Positions 9,021-18,438 are shown, counted from the first letter of the stretch. The stretch is DNA of 64,000 nucleotides from Paenibacillus sp. KS-LC4 (GCF_036894955.1 NZ_CP145905.1:6161001-6225000); one strand, 5' to 3'. Notes: a model not told the origin generated them from the sequence alone. Translations and numbers: made by a program.

Positions 9021-12000
9021 TCACTGGATGTGCTTTTTCCTCTTGTTACCGATTAGACAGAACCCAATTGTCATCAAGGACATCAGTGCCAAAGCCATGT
9101 AGAAGCCTGGCGGTAAGCTATCGTCTCCAGTCTTCGGAGCATCGTCCAGCTCGTTGCTGCCATTAGCGGTTCCGCTATTGCCATTTGCTGCTTCGTTGTT
9201 ACCGCTATTGGTTTCACCGTTTCCGTTGCTGGTTCCAACGTTTCCGTTGTCGGTTCCGCTGTTACCATTGCCTGTTCCAACGTTTCCGTTGTCGGTTCCG
9301 CCGTTGCTATTGCCCGTTCCAACGTTTCCGTTGTCGGTTCCGCTGTTGCCATTGCCCGTTCCAACGTTTCCGTTGTCGGTTCCGCTGTTGCCATTGCCCG
9401 TTCCAACGTTTCCGTTGTCAGTTCCGCTGTTACCATTTCCCGTTCCAACGTTTCCGCTGTCGGTTCCGCCGTTGCCGTTGCCCGTTCCAACGTTTCCGTT
9501 ATCGGTTCCGCCGTTGCCGCTGCCACTACCCGAGTTGCCGCCTGAGCCGCCACCGGAACGGATCGGCTTCATTGGCACATCATATTTTACGATGTCGAAA
9601 TCGACAGAGATCGTACCACTCGTATGTGTCTCGTATCCGTCCTTTGTTACAATTAAATAGTAATCTGCTTCAGGAAACACCATGTACGCATAGAAGCCAT
9701 TTACATCGCTATCCTGCTCAGGGCTCTTGTTGTCGTGCGGTGGAAAATTTGGAACCGCAGGAAGCGTTACTTTTGTATCCGGAATGCGGCCTTTATCTCT
9801 ATTGCGCTGTGTATCCGCATAATACAATGTAACCTTGGCTCCATCAATTTTCTTGCCAGTAACGGCATCTCCTGTCGTTTCATCATACACCGTACCGTAA
9901 GGGTCGACCAATTCCTCGGAAATATTAAGCTCTCCATTAGCCTTTACGTCCAGTTGCGTTACTTTGAGAAGCAGCTCCTCACCCGTATCAGCTTTATAGC
10001 GAACCTCCATTGTGTACTTTTGCTCGCTTAGCCCTTCCACGGAGAAGGTTCCGTTTGAAGCCATTGGAAACGCCTTAGGACGACCGTTCTCCTGAATATA
10101 ATTTCCGTCCCTGTCCTTCAAATAGATAGACATCTGGCTAGTAAATGAATCACTAAATAGCTCTGTCGCTCCATTCGACTGCTTGAACAGCACGATCCCT
10201 ACCGCCGTAATATCCGCTGGAACGGTTTCGCCTGTCACATTGCCGTCCACATTTGCTTTTTGCGTGAACGCAACAGGGACATCCGTCCCGCCTACCTGAT
10301 ACCACTTCGTATACGTGATCGTATAGTCGGTATCTGCTGCGGCAGGGATTGAATATTCACCCTTCTCATTCGTCTCCGTCTGAAGCTCCCTGCCGGTCTT
10401 CAGATCAATCACCTTAATTGGTGCATTTGGAATGACTTTTCCCGTGTTATTGTCACGCAGTACGCCTTCCAGATAGGGGCGCGTATTGACAAAGTGTGCT
10501 TCTGCCACCTGTTTCTCCGGAATGGTGCCTGTGTGAACGAAGCTTTCGGGATCGGTCACATAGCCATCAATCGAGTAATCATCTTGGGTCACCTTATACT
10601 GAAGACCAGTTGGGAGTCCTTGCACAATGAACGTCTGGCCATCTGTAAGCTCGAAGGTATCTCCGCTCTTGATTACGCCCTTGTCACCGTCCGACCTCTC
10701 GTAGGAGTAGGATTCGCCTGCTCCCTCGCCTGTGAAGGTGACCGTGTACTTGAATGGCATTATTTTATCATTGTCTTTGCCTTTAACCGTGTTGCTAATG
10801 AGCAGGCCGCCCTTCAACACTCGCAGGTTTGTGAACGGTGCTGCTTCATCTTGACCTTTCATAACTTCCGTATAATACCGCTCCTCGGGAATAGTCACAT
10901 ATTCTTCAGCTGTGTATTCCTTTTGGGTAATGGTGTATTTCAAACCCTTAGGCAAGTCCAAAATATCCAGCGTCTCTCCATCCATGAGCTTGAAGGTATC
11001 ACGGGACTTGATCGTACCTGTGCCGCCGCCCGTTTTCAAGTAAGAGTAGCTTCCATTCTTGCCTGCATCCTCAAAAATGACCGTGTACTCGAACTCCTTC
11101 GTCTTGTCGCCGCCGTTGCCCATAACCGTATTGCTGATGGTCAGCTTGTTAACGGTTCGCTCATTGATGAAATCCGCCTTGTGGTCGCCTTTATTAACAA
11201 TTGTGCCAGAAATCTCCCTTGTCTCTGGCGTTGTGATATAACCATCAACGGTCGTATAGTCATCCTCGGTAATGGTATAGACCATATCCGCAGGCAATGC
11301 CGGAAGCGTCAGAGATTCCCCATGCTTGAGGGTAATCTTGTCTCCGCTCTTAATCGTACCAAACGTGCTATCCGACTTCTGATAAGCGTACTCCCCATCC
11401 TCGCCTTCGCCAGTGAAGATCACGGTGTATTCAAAATCCTTGGAAGGATCGCTCCCGTTTCCTTTCACCTCATTACTAATAGTCAGCTTTCCTTGTGCTG
11501 GCGTAGGAACGACCAGCGGGTTATCAGAGGTTACTTTCACACCATCTACCCAGATAGGCTTTCCAGGCGTATTCCCGACGTAAACCTGATAAATTCTTGT
11601 AGTTGGCAGCCATGTCGTTGTGTCGATATACGTTTCCTTCAGCTCATAATACCCTGGATCCGGGAATAGTAAATTCAGCTTCCCTGCACTATCGGTTATT
11701 CCCTTAGACACCTGAGCTCCGTCACCCTTCTTATAGAGCGTGAACTCTACATCCTTTAACGGATTGTTGCTAGGATCTACCTTTTTCAGAGGCAGAAGAG
11801 CATTCGAGCTTGAGCTGCCAGCTACGTCTGAACTGTCCAGCGTGCTTTCACTTTTGGCACTGACAGAAGTGAGACTCTCATCGCCCATTAGCTTAACCTC
11901 GTTGCCCATCTTATCGCCAGCATTTGCTTTAGAAGGATCAACCTCGGTTTGGTACACGAATTGGTAAAACTTATTTGGGTCGTCCATTTTGAATAGGAGA

Positions 12001-15000
12001 ACCGTGGTACCATCCGCGCCTGGCGCAGCCTCCAACTGAACCTCAGCATTCGGGTCGCTAAGATCCAGTGCAGCACCGTCCCGTTCCAGAGCACCGCTAG
12101 CAGTCAGTTTAGCGGGATAGACTGCCATACTTGGCGCTGTCAGCTCAGGCTTTCCGTCTACTCCATAGCGTAGATTCATACCTGCCCCTAGAGTATCCTG
12201 CAAATAAACGCCCTGCTCCATGTTGAATGGCGGGGTATAGTTCACCGTCCATTCCAGCACTCCTGGAAATGGTTTCGTTACCGACTTGCCCAGCGTCTGT
12301 ATAGGTACAATAACTTTACGCTGTTCGGTGATAACCTTTTCCACTCCGCCCCATGTCATATGCAGGTCGGCTTTGTTATACAGCACCTGCTTGTCTATGC
12401 CGTTAGTCGTATATTCCTCTAAATATTTCTCGAGAGCCTCATTTGAGGGTCTTGCCTTTACTAGGATGACATAAGGACTTTCCAGCTTGGAGAAGCTGAA
12501 GGTACCTTTATTGCCATTCTGGGAGAAGCTCGCTACGTGAGCAGGGTCGTTTGGCTCGATAATGGACACAGCGTTGTTTCGAACCCCATACCCAGTGCCG
12601 CTGGTATTATCCGAGTAGCCCTTATAAAGCTCATAGTCCTTTCCATCTCCAAAAGGAACGAACTCCCAGCCCTCGGGCAAGGTGTCCACCAGCTTCACAT
12701 TGGTGATGACCCGACTTCCACCGTCTTTCGCCATTTCGACTGTGTTGAAGCCCGGCATATTAATGCCTAAACGGAAGGTCACCGTCTTGGTAACCCGGTC
12801 ATAGCCGGCCAAGGTGTATGTGTCGCTGCTTGATGAGCTGTCATAACCGATATAGCGTTGAACGTTGTTCGGCGTATACCAGGTGTCGGCCGTCCCATCC
12901 ACCTTGATAGGATAGGAGGCCGCAAGCATATCCTTGTTCAGCATATGCAGGTGGAGATTGGCGTTGTTTTGCGCTTGCTTTACGGTTGCACCGTCAAAGA
13001 GCAAAGCCCGATTCCAGATCGTTTTCCCTGCGTTAATATCCTGTCTGAAAAGGATATCTGGATTGGTCTCAAGTGCACGGAAGCTGAAGGATGCAGCCTC
13101 TTCGGTGTATCCGGTCACCTTGATCAAATCAGCCACCACTTTACCGTTAACGGTTAAAGGGATATTTTTCATGGTCAGGCTAGTTGCACTGCTCTTCAAT
13201 GTTCCTACCTGATATTGCTTCCAAAGCTGCGCAGTATTGATGTTAGCTTTGATTTTCGAGATCGTTTCCGCGCTAACCTCACCCGTTTCATCCACAGCGT
13301 TGTCTAAGACGTTAAGGTCTCCGCCATGCACCAGCACATCGTATACCGCAGCATTTGGCAAGGCATACTGTGGCGTTAGGTTAACGGTCCATGTGATGCC
13401 TCCCAGGTTATAATCCTCCATCATAATAGCGCCTGTTTTTGTAAACGTGTGCGCCCCAATCGTAACATTGGCCTCGTCAGTCACTGCGTTAGGTCTTGTG
13501 CCCGTCATGACATCGTTGTTCTGAATGCCATTTGGAGTATCCAAATTCCAATTGGCACGAGGATCGATTCTAAAGCTGGAACCGCTGCTCACCTTGCTCT
13601 TAATTACCAATTCCACTTTACCGTTAATATCCCCAAAGGAATAAACTCCGTTTGAATCTGGTGTAATTGGTGTTTCTTCAGATACGGTACCGTCTACCGT
13701 TGTCTGCCATGCAGCCGATTCAAAATCCAGCCCAGCAGGCAGCACATTGGTTATTGCAAAGTCCTTTAACCCTTTTTTATTATATTGGTTAACGGTTACT
13801 TTCCATGTAATCATTTCATTTGGATGGTCATAGGAGGCGGTGGCTTGAATCCAGTCGGGCGCTATCCACGTTTCCCGTATTGCGCTGGCTTTTACACTAG
13901 CACTCGCATCCCTCAGTTCAACCTGTGGATCAAAACGCTGACCGCCAGATCGACCGGGATCGAGTGCCACACCCCGATACTCTTTATAATAGACATCCTT
14001 GTTAAACCACGCTTGATATTCAACCTTTGGATCTACCCCAGTACCCGACGGGAACATGTAGCTCAGTCCGCCATCTGCATCAATGGCTGGCTCTACCGTA
14101 GTGCCGTTTACCTTGAAGGAGCCCGGTACATAGACCATGCGGTAATCGGAAGGCTTCGTATAGAACGTCATCCCATCTAGTTGCAGCTTGATGGTTGCAT
14201 CAAGCACATCAAAAGAGGAAGGAGTAGATTGAATGGTCAGATAACCATCCTGATAGGCTGGTACAGTCACATACCACCAAGTCCAGCTGCCATTCTTTGG
14301 CCAGTTGTTTCCTGTTATATTAATGCTGTACGCTGGTGTAACATCTGGATTCTTCAGCACATAGGCTCCCCCGAAAATGGAGATAGGCTTAGTATCGCCG
14401 TATTGCATGCCCGTTACATCCGAATTGGCGGTCGTTTCAAAGCCGAAGGTAACCCCTTTTCCGACCCCATTAAAAAACCACTCATCGCCATTAAATACAA
14501 TCTTGATGCTATTCGGGGTGAAATAGGCGGTGCCCAGCTGTTTCACTCCAAAATCAGTTGTAGCCATTAAGGATTTGGTTGCTGTCGGCAGCACCACTTC
14601 TTTAAAGTAGGGATCTCTTTCTAGCTCAATTGAGTCTCCCTTCTGAATGTACTTGGTCGTGTCATCCACATCCGAAGTACTTGCAAAATCCCCCATCACC
14701 GGCACCTTGAGACCCTCAGATTTGAGGGTAAATGCCTGTCGGCCCTGAATCGTGCCGCCTGAAGCAATTTCAGCTCCCTGCGTTACCTTCAGTGGAAAGG
14801 TTGCATTCTCATCCATGAATACCGCTGTTTTGTCCGTCGCGGCTACTCTCATCACGGTGGGATTGCTAGGCACATCATACACCGCTTCCGTCACTGACTG
14901 CGGATCATCCACGCTTGGCGTGCTTTCCGCATATGCAGGGACAGCAAATGCCACAGTCTGCATAATAAGCATAATGGCCAGGTAGAACGAGAGTATCGCT

Positions 15001-15026
15001 TTTCCTAAGCTGCGTTTACGTTTCAA
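9021..15026 (-). CDS. Large wall-anchored surface protein with Cna_B/SpaA-like and tandem beta domains
   Basis: About 2001 residues. A signal peptide (residues 1-33, ending AYA) is followed by ~1050 residues of adhesin-like beta modules, a SpaA/Cna_B pilin-type domain (about 1078-1170), three ~112-residue repeats beginning [GN]xLxISN (DUF7601-like, about 1177-1512), two carboxypeptidase-regulatory-like domains (about 1515 and 1712), and a Gly/Asn/Thr/Asp stalk built on a 14-residue repeat. The end is a sorting signal: APKTGDD, hydrophobic span, basic tail. Cna_B-type folds often carry isopeptide crosslinks. I prefer TTG 15026, placed 9 bases after AGGAG; ATG 15044 is in frame but overlaps that site, and an ATG at 15155 would bury the signal peptide. 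Confidence 0.88.
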   Translation of the reverse strand: MKRKRSLGKAILSFYLAIMLIMQTVAFAVPAYAESTPSVDDPQSVTEAVYDVPSNPTVMRVAATDKTAVFMDENATFPLKVTQGAEIASGGTIQGRQAFTLKSEGLKVPVMGDFASTSDVDDTTKYIQKGDSIELERDPYFKEVVLPTATKSLMATTDFGVKQLGTAYFTPNSIKIVFNGDEWFFNGVGKGVTFGFETTANSDVTGMQYGDTKPISIFGGAYVLKNPDVTPAYSINITGNNWPKNGSWTWWYVTVPAYQDGYLTIQSTPSSFDVLDATIKLQLDGMTFYTKPSDYRMVYVPGSFKVNGTTVEPAIDADGGLSYMFPSGTGVDPKVEYQAWFNKDVYYKEYRGVALDPGRSGGQRFDPQVELRDASASVKASAIRETWIAPDWIQATASYDHPNEMITWKVTVNQYNKKGLKDFAITNVLPAGLDFESAAWQTTVDGTVSEETPITPDSNGVYSFGDINGKVELVIKSKVSSGSSFRIDPRANWNLDTPNGIQNNDVMTGTRPNAVTDEANVTIGAHTFTKTGAIMMEDYNLGGITWTVNLTPQYALPNAAVYDVLVHGGDLNVLDNAVDETGEVSAETISKIKANINTAQLWKQYQVGTLKSSATSLTMKNIPLTVNGKVVADLIKVTGYTEEAASFSFRALETNPDILFRQDINAGKTIWNRALLFDGATVKQAQNNANLHLHMLNKDMLAASYPIKVDGTADTWYTPNNVQRYIGYDSSSSSDTYTLAGYDRVTKTVTFRLGINMPGFNTVEMAKDGGSRVITNVKLVDTLPEGWEFVPFGDGKDYELYKGYSDNTSGTGYGVRNNAVSIIEPNDPAHVASFSQNGNKGTFSFSKLESPYVILVKARPSNEALEKYLEEYTTNGIDKQVLYNKADLHMTWGGVEKVITEQRKVIVPIQTLGKSVTKPFPGVLEWTVNYTPPFNMEQGVYLQDTLGAGMNLRYGVDGKPELTAPSMAVYPAKLTASGALERDGAALDLSDPNAEVQLEAAPGADGTTVLLFKMDDPNKFYQFVYQTEVDPSKANAGDKMGNEVKLMGDESLTSVSAKSESTLDSSDVAGSSSSNALLPLKKVDPSNNPLKDVEFTLYKKGDGAQVSKGITDSAGKLNLLFPDPGYYELKETYIDTTTWLPTTRIYQVYVGNTPGKPIWVDGVKVTSDNPLVVPTPAQGKLTISNEVKGNGSDPSKDFEYTVIFTGEGEDGEYAYQKSDSTFGTIKSGDKITLKHGESLTLPALPADMVYTITEDDYTTVDGYITTPETREISGTIVNKGDHKADFINERTVNKLTISNTVMGNGGDKTKEFEYTVIFEDAGKNGSYSYLKTGGGTGTIKSRDTFKLMDGETLDILDLPKGLKYTITQKEYTAEEYVTIPEERYYTEVMKGQDEAAPFTNLRVLKGGLLISNTVKGKDNDKIMPFKYTVTFTGEGAGESYSYERSDGDKGVIKSGDTFELTDGQTFIVQGLPTGLQYKVTQDDYSIDGYVTDPESFVHTGTIPEKQVAEAHFVNTRPYLEGVLRDNNTGKVIPNAPIKVIDLKTGRELQTETNEKGEYSIPAAADTDYTITYTKWYQVGGTDVPVAFTQKANVDGNVTGETVPADITAVGIVLFKQSNGATELFSDSFTSQMSIYLKDRDGNYIQENGRPKAFPMASNGTFSVEGLSEQKYTMEVRYKADTGEELLLKVTQLDVKANGELNISEELVDPYGTVYDETTGDAVTGKKIDGAKVTLYYADTQRNRDKGRIPDTKVTLPAVPNFPPHDNKSPEQDSDVNGFYAYMVFPEADYYLIVTKDGYETHTSGTISVDFDIVKYDVPMKPIRSGGGSGGNSGSGSGNGGTDNGNVGTGNGNGGTDSGNVGTGNGNSGTDNGNVGTGNGNSGTDNGNVGTGNGNSGTDNGNVGTGNSNGGTDNGNVGTGNGNSGTDNGNVGTSNGNGETNSGNNEAANGNSGTANGSNELDDAPKTGDDSLPPGFYMALALMSLMTIGFCLIGNKRKKHIQ
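9235..9528 (-). repeat. 42-bp tandem repeat, seven copies, inside the surface-protein gene
   Basis: The word CCAACGTTTCCG recurs at 9235, 9277, 9319, 9361, 9403, 9445 and 9487, an exact 42-base period. Each unit encodes 14 residues of the type GTDNGNVGTGNGNS, forming the wall-spanning stalk. Copies differ by a few bases. Confidence 0.95.
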
Positions 15027-15498
15027 GACACATTTCTCCTCCATTCCCAAAACTACTAATACACTTTGAACCGAATTTGAACACGTTCTTTCATAGTTTA
15101 AAAAGCTAGCCTCTACAATATCTCTACAATGCAAAAAATTCCCTTCTCGTGGCACCTTCCTATTTGGAGTTCTGATTTCATCGAATGAAGATATTTCCTG
15201 ATATGAGTTTTTCCTTATATATGCGTAGTTTGGGTAGTTTGGGTAGGGGATTTCTTACAGAAGCCTAAAGAAGGAGAGTTGTTGATGAGAGGAAAAACGC
15301 CGTTTCTACATATACACAAAAAATATAGCTATCATTACAAGCAGCTGTTTGTGCCTGAGCTCGTCACAAGCCTCATTACACAGGCTTCGTATTCGACGAC
15401 TATTGCAATGCGCGAGCTTGCTCCTCTAATTGAGCAACTGTCTCTTCAAGCTTTTTTATTGGATGGTAGCCTAATTCGTCAAAAACCACTTTATTGCC
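15027..15498. other. Region between the surface protein and the nucleotidyltransferase
   Basis: This holds the 5' leader of the surface-protein gene, a tandem 9-base repeat (TAGTTTGGG twice, about 15227-15244), and at 15400-15498 a minus-strand frame of 32 codons that directly continues the nucleotidyltransferase frame after its stop codon (see findings). No independent gene is convincing. Confidence 0.5.
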
Positions 15499-16614
15499 CT
15501 AGACTTTGTTTGTATAAAATGACTCGAACTCAGCCACAGTGTCAAACTGATTCACAGGAACACCTTCTGTTTTGAGGTGATTTTCTAACATCTCAGTAAG
15601 CTGTAGAACGGCTAATCGCAATGGCTCAAAATCTGTTGGATTTAGCAGCGCAACAAGATCCGGATACCCATATTGGACATAGAACTCGCGATACTCGCCT
15701 AAATCAACATGGCTAGGCCAGCATCCTTTTTCCGCCGCATACAAATTTCGGGCTAACCCATCCTGCACACTGATCGCAACGAAAAAGGCTGTTTCGTAAT
15801 GCCCCTTCTCGCACGCGGTTAAAAGCTTATTCAGCATCCCTTTTTCTTCTTCATAATACCCTTTCATTTGCAAAGCATAAGAGCGAAGCTTTTTTTGACT
15901 GTTTTGTCGCTCCGATATAAGGCTAAGGGTAGCCGTAATTAGTTTTTCACAAGCTAATATAACTTCGCCTGGAGTACGGCTGAACATAATCGTATCAAGA
16001 TAGTGCTCCATCTGGTCAGGCTTAATGGGGAGACTTCTAACTTGCTCGCGATAGTGCCCCCACATGCGCTTATAATAAATTTGGTTCAAGTAGCCAAGCG
16101 CCTTAAAAAGGTTAACCATAATCATCTGAGCCTGCGTTCGACAATAGGACAACTGCTGCGAATTGCCGGCAAGCTGCATTTTAGCCATGTTGATAAAGCA
16201 ATCCTTTACTACTAATTCGGCCTTGATGGTCAATTCAGTTGCTTTGGATTCACTACCCATGCTGGCAATGGTCTCACGAAGCTCCATGAACCTCGCAAGG
16301 TCACCTTCGGATCGGCTATATAACAGCTCACAGTCTGCTATAATTGTCGTATTCCACTCCTCGAAGGCTGCCATTCTCTCCGCACGATTCCACTCAATTG
16401 GCCAGAAATCAAAGCTAATGCCGTCGATGATAAACTGACATTCTGCTTGTCTCCCTCTAGCTGTAGCCGGAATAAAGAAAAAATCCAAATCCGATCGTTC
16501 GGTCGCTCGACCCTGCTGGTAGGACCCGTAGTAGCCGACAATGGCAACATCCTCAGGGTAATAGGTCTTTATATGTTTAACTATAATGTCCGCCACAGCA
16601 AAAACATTAATCAT
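15499..16614 (-). CDS. Nucleotidyltransferase-domain protein, aminoglycoside adenylyltransferase-like
   Basis: The 371-residue protein has an N-terminal Pol-beta-type nucleotidyltransferase core: GSYQQGR...SDLDFFF (residues 30-47) is the GS-x(n)-SDLD metal and nucleotide motif, and F-D-F-W follows. The rest is alpha-helical, as in antibiotic adenylyltransferases (ANT family), but overall identity is not recognisable, so the substrate is unknown. The frame ends in TAG and then runs on for 32 sense codons of helical, Glu/Leu-rich sequence to a second TAG at 15400, suggesting C-terminal truncation. It has no obvious operon partner. Confidence 0.75.
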   Translation of the reverse strand: MINVFAVADIIVKHIKTYYPEDVAIVGYYGSYQQGRATERSDLDFFFIPATARGRQAECQFIIDGISFDFWPIEWNRAERMAAFEEWNTTIIADCELLYSRSEGDLARFMELRETIASMGSESKATELTIKAELVVKDCFINMAKMQLAGNSQQLSYCRTQAQMIMVNLFKALGYLNQIYYKRMWGHYREQVRSLPIKPDQMEHYLDTIMFSRTPGEVILACEKLITATLSLISERQNSQKKLRSYALQMKGYYEEEKGMLNKLLTACEKGHYETAFFVAISVQDGLARNLYAAEKGCWPSHVDLGEYREFYVQYGYPDLVALLNPTDFEPLRLAVLQLTEMLENHLKTEGVPVNQFDTVAEFESFYTNKV

Positions 16615-16751
16615 TGAATAATCGCCCCATTGAAAATCAAGTTATCATTACTTTGTTTTTATCCCTATAGTAACCATGCCAGAAGCTTAATCATAGATAA
16701 TAAACACTTAATAACCATTTATTACTTAAGGGCTGCTGGATAATGGAATAG

Positions 16752-16786
16752 AAAAAGCCACACAGGAATTCCTTCCAATGTGACTT
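16752..16786 (-). terminator. Terminator of the small HTH gene
   Basis: Minus strand AAGTCACA...GGAA/TTCC...TGTGGCTT followed by TTTTC. A related hairpin sits after the paralogous pseudogene at 21229-21264. Confidence 0.7.
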
Positions 16787-16793
16787 TATGAGA

Positions 16794-17060
16794 TTATTTT
16801 TTTGAATAAACGATTTTCTTAATGCTATCGCAAGAAAGGCAAAATTGTTCGGATAGTTGATCAATTTTGGCACCAGCGGAAAAGTTTTTACGTATTTCGT
16901 CATTTCTTTGGTTTAAGTATGTTCGGCCCCCGGAGCATTCGCCCCATTTTTTACGAGACTGCTCTGGAGCAGGTATGTAAATCATTCCACCTTGGACATA
17001 CTTCTGCACTTCCTTCAGTAAGCTCTCAGGAAGGATCATATCGGCATTTATATATTTCAT
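16794..17060 (-). CDS. CD3324-like helix-turn-helix protein (88 aa)
   Basis: The N-terminal half reads ILPESLLKEVQKYVQGGMIY, then a conserved basic patch (RKKWGE-SG) and a C-terminal helix-turn-helix with CLSCDSIKKIVYSKK. This is the layout of the CD3324/Mor-activator-like family of small DNA-binding proteins. AAGGGGC lies 9 bases before the ATG. It is paralogous to the N-terminal domain of the gene at 18553-19239 and to the pseudogene at 21265-21519. Its role is unknown; a DNA-binding function is inferred from the fold only. Confidence 0.75.
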   Translation of the reverse strand: MKYINADMILPESLLKEVQKYVQGGMIYIPAPEQSRKKWGECSGGRTYLNQRNDEIRKNFSAGAKIDQLSEQFCLSCDSIKKIVYSKK

Positions 17061-17104
17061 AGTAGCTCTGCCCCTTAAAATAATTTTTAAGTTTTAAGGA
17101 AGCA

Positions 17105-17202
17105 AAGTCTATACTACAAAAAGCTCCATCATGCTAGGATGTCAGGCGGTAAATGATTCGTTCGCTCTATGCAACAACCGCCGTTGTTTGTAGTATAGAC
17201 TT
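17105..17202. repeat. 16-bp perfect inverted repeat
   Basis: AAGTCTATACTACAAA (17105-17120) is the exact reverse complement of TTTGTAGTATAGACTT (17187-17202), with 66 bases between. The right arm overlaps the 49-base repeated element. Confidence 0.85.
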
Positions 17203-17212
17203 CGCATAGAGC
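17164..17212. repeat. 49-bp palindromic element, copy 1
   Basis: It begins GCTCTATGC and ends GCATAGAGC (perfect inverted ends) around an inner CAAC/GTTG hairpin. A second copy of the same structure lies at 21520-21569 beside the paralogous pseudogene. Confidence 0.7.
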
Positions 17213-17406
17213 AAATGGTTAAAAAACAAGTCATCTTCAGCCCTCCTTCCTAAAAGATAGTTTAAAGCTCTATTATAACGGTAAACCGCTTTCAAAAATA
17301 TGCAAAAAATAGTTTAGAAGCGTTTATTACACTGAAAACAGTGTGAACGACGAGTTTATTTAAACAAATTATTACGCAATAAGCCAACACCAATAAAATA
17401 CAACTT

Positions 17407-17490
17407 ATAGGAATGTGCGTATTTTATCCAGGCATTCATGGACTACTTCATCGGGAGCTTTGCCAATGACATCTATACGCGGCAAGCTTC
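17407..17490 (-). pseudogene. C-terminal remnant of a P-loop kinase-like gene
   Basis: One frame reads SLPRIDVIGKAPDEVV, then HECLDKIRTFL and a stop, which resembles the tail of small nucleoside/shikimate-type kinases (the K-[AS]-P-x-E-V-V pattern). The frame is closed upstream by a TGA next to the palindrome at 17491-17516, so only about 27 codons survive. Assignment is by motif only. Confidence 0.4.
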
Positions 17491-17516
17491 AGAGCCATCC
17501 CATATGGGATGGCTCT
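17491..17516. repeat. Perfect 26-bp palindrome
   Basis: The two 13-base arms AGAGCCATCCCAT / ATGGGATGGCTCT are exact complements. There is no T-run on either strand, so it is not a classical terminator. A decayed relative (CTATCCTATATGGGATGG) lies at about 21634-21651. Confidence 0.75.
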
Positions 17517-17541
17517 GGCTTTGGATGCTCATGCACTCTAT

Positions 17542-18438
17542 TTACACTTTACGAACCGCGAACCATAGCTCGATATAGTTGAGATCGTCTTTCACACCAG
17601 TCATCTCAAGCTCAACCCCGTCAACCTGCTCATAGCCTGCCGTCGGGAGCCACTCGGTGTAAAAGCGTTTGTATAACGTTTCAATCGTCTCGCCAAACTG
17701 CTCCCAAGGATGTGGCTCCGACGGAAAAACCACCCATGTATGCGCGGGAATACTCACCGAGGTGTACCCGTCCGTGTTGCTGTATTCGTCTTTAAATACA
17801 CACAGCATGTAAGGGAACGTATCTGGTCCAGTCTTTCGGTAGCTGCATACTGAATGTACGGGATGTAAGTTTTGGCTGACAAACGATGGTAAATCACCCG
17901 CCAACGCTTCGAGCCGCTTAACAGCGCCGTTCGCATGGCTCTGCTCCCACAGCTTCGCTGGTGTTTGCGGCTCCTCCCCGCCCCCATCGACGCGGAATAC
18001 CCCTTCAATGCCGAACACTTCAAAACTTTCCTTCGTTTCAATGCGATAATTCATTGCCTCTGCCCCTTTAATTGTAATAAGGAAGGACAGGCGGGGGTAG
18101 GCTTTGAGCGCAACTCCCTCCTGACGGGACATAGCGGGCGTAATCCCGTGCAGTGCATGGAACGCCCGAGCAAATGAGACTGGTGATTCGTATCCGTACT
18201 TCAGTGCGACATCAATCACCTTAGCAGCCTCAGAATGCTGTAGCTCCAGCGCTGCGAGCGTCAGCCGTCTCCTTCGAATGTACTCGCCCAGCGTCACATC
18301 CGTAATGAACGAGAACATCCGTTGGAACTGATACGACGAACAGCAGGCCACGCGAGCGGCTTCACTTAGCTTGATCTCTCCAGTCAGGTTTGTTTCAATA
18401 TAGTCGATCGCAAGGTTCATCCGCTCCAGCCACTGCAT
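17542..18438 (-). CDS. AraC-family regulator with GyrI-like effector domain
   Basis: The 298-residue protein has two AraC helix-turn-helix motifs in residues 1-105 (LSEAARVACCSSYQFQRMFS and GYESPVSFARAFHALHGITP) and a C-terminal GyrI/BmrR-type domain (about 125-298) that binds small hydrophobic drugs in relatives such as Rob or SoxS-like sensors. ATG 18438 was chosen because GAGGAGGG lies 7 bases upstream; the longer frame to 18492 has no site. It stands alone in the accessory zone. Target genes are not evident. Confidence 0.88.
   Translation of the reverse strand: MQWLERMNLAIDYIETNLTGEIKLSEAARVACCSSYQFQRMFSFITDVTLGEYIRRRRLTLAALELQHSEAAKVIDVALKYGYESPVSFARAFHALHGITPAMSRQEGVALKAYPRLSFLITIKGAEAMNYRIETKESFEVFGIEGVFRVDGGGEEPQTPAKLWEQSHANGAVKRLEALAGDLPSFVSQNLHPVHSVCSYRKTGPDTFPYMLCVFKDEYSNTDGYTSVSIPAHTWVVFPSEPHPWEQFGETIETLYKRFYTEWLPTAGYEQVDGVELEMTGVKDDLNYIELWFAVRKV

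Larger units (their letters stand above)
17061..17541. other. Gene-free region with nested inverted repeats and a kinase-tail remnant
   Basis: It contains a perfect 16-base inverted repeat (17105-17120 with 17187-17202), a 49-base element with its own inverted ends (17164-17212), a 27-residue coding remnant (17407-17490) and a perfect 26-base palindrome (17491-17516). No intact gene was found. Confidence 0.6.

Noticed and set aside
9154..9832. Long repeat-rich plus-strand frames and a possible CRISPR-like array
   Set aside because: They come from the 42-base coding minisatellite; the units are contiguous with no spacers.
10494..11669. 391-codon plus-strand frame
   Set aside because: It is antisense to the repeated beta domains of the surface protein; it has no ribosome site and its Cys/Arg-rich product is typical of a shadow frame.
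15279..15575. Plus-strand frame of 98 codons with AAGGAGAG upstream
   Set aside because: The ribosome site is good, but the frame overlaps both the nucleotidyltransferase end and its in-frame continuation on the other strand, and the product resembles no family.
16670..16690. GAAGCTTAATCATAGATAA, similar to staphylococcal SCC ends
   Set aside because: It is in the opposite orientation, has an extra base in the core and does not match this organism's rlmH end.
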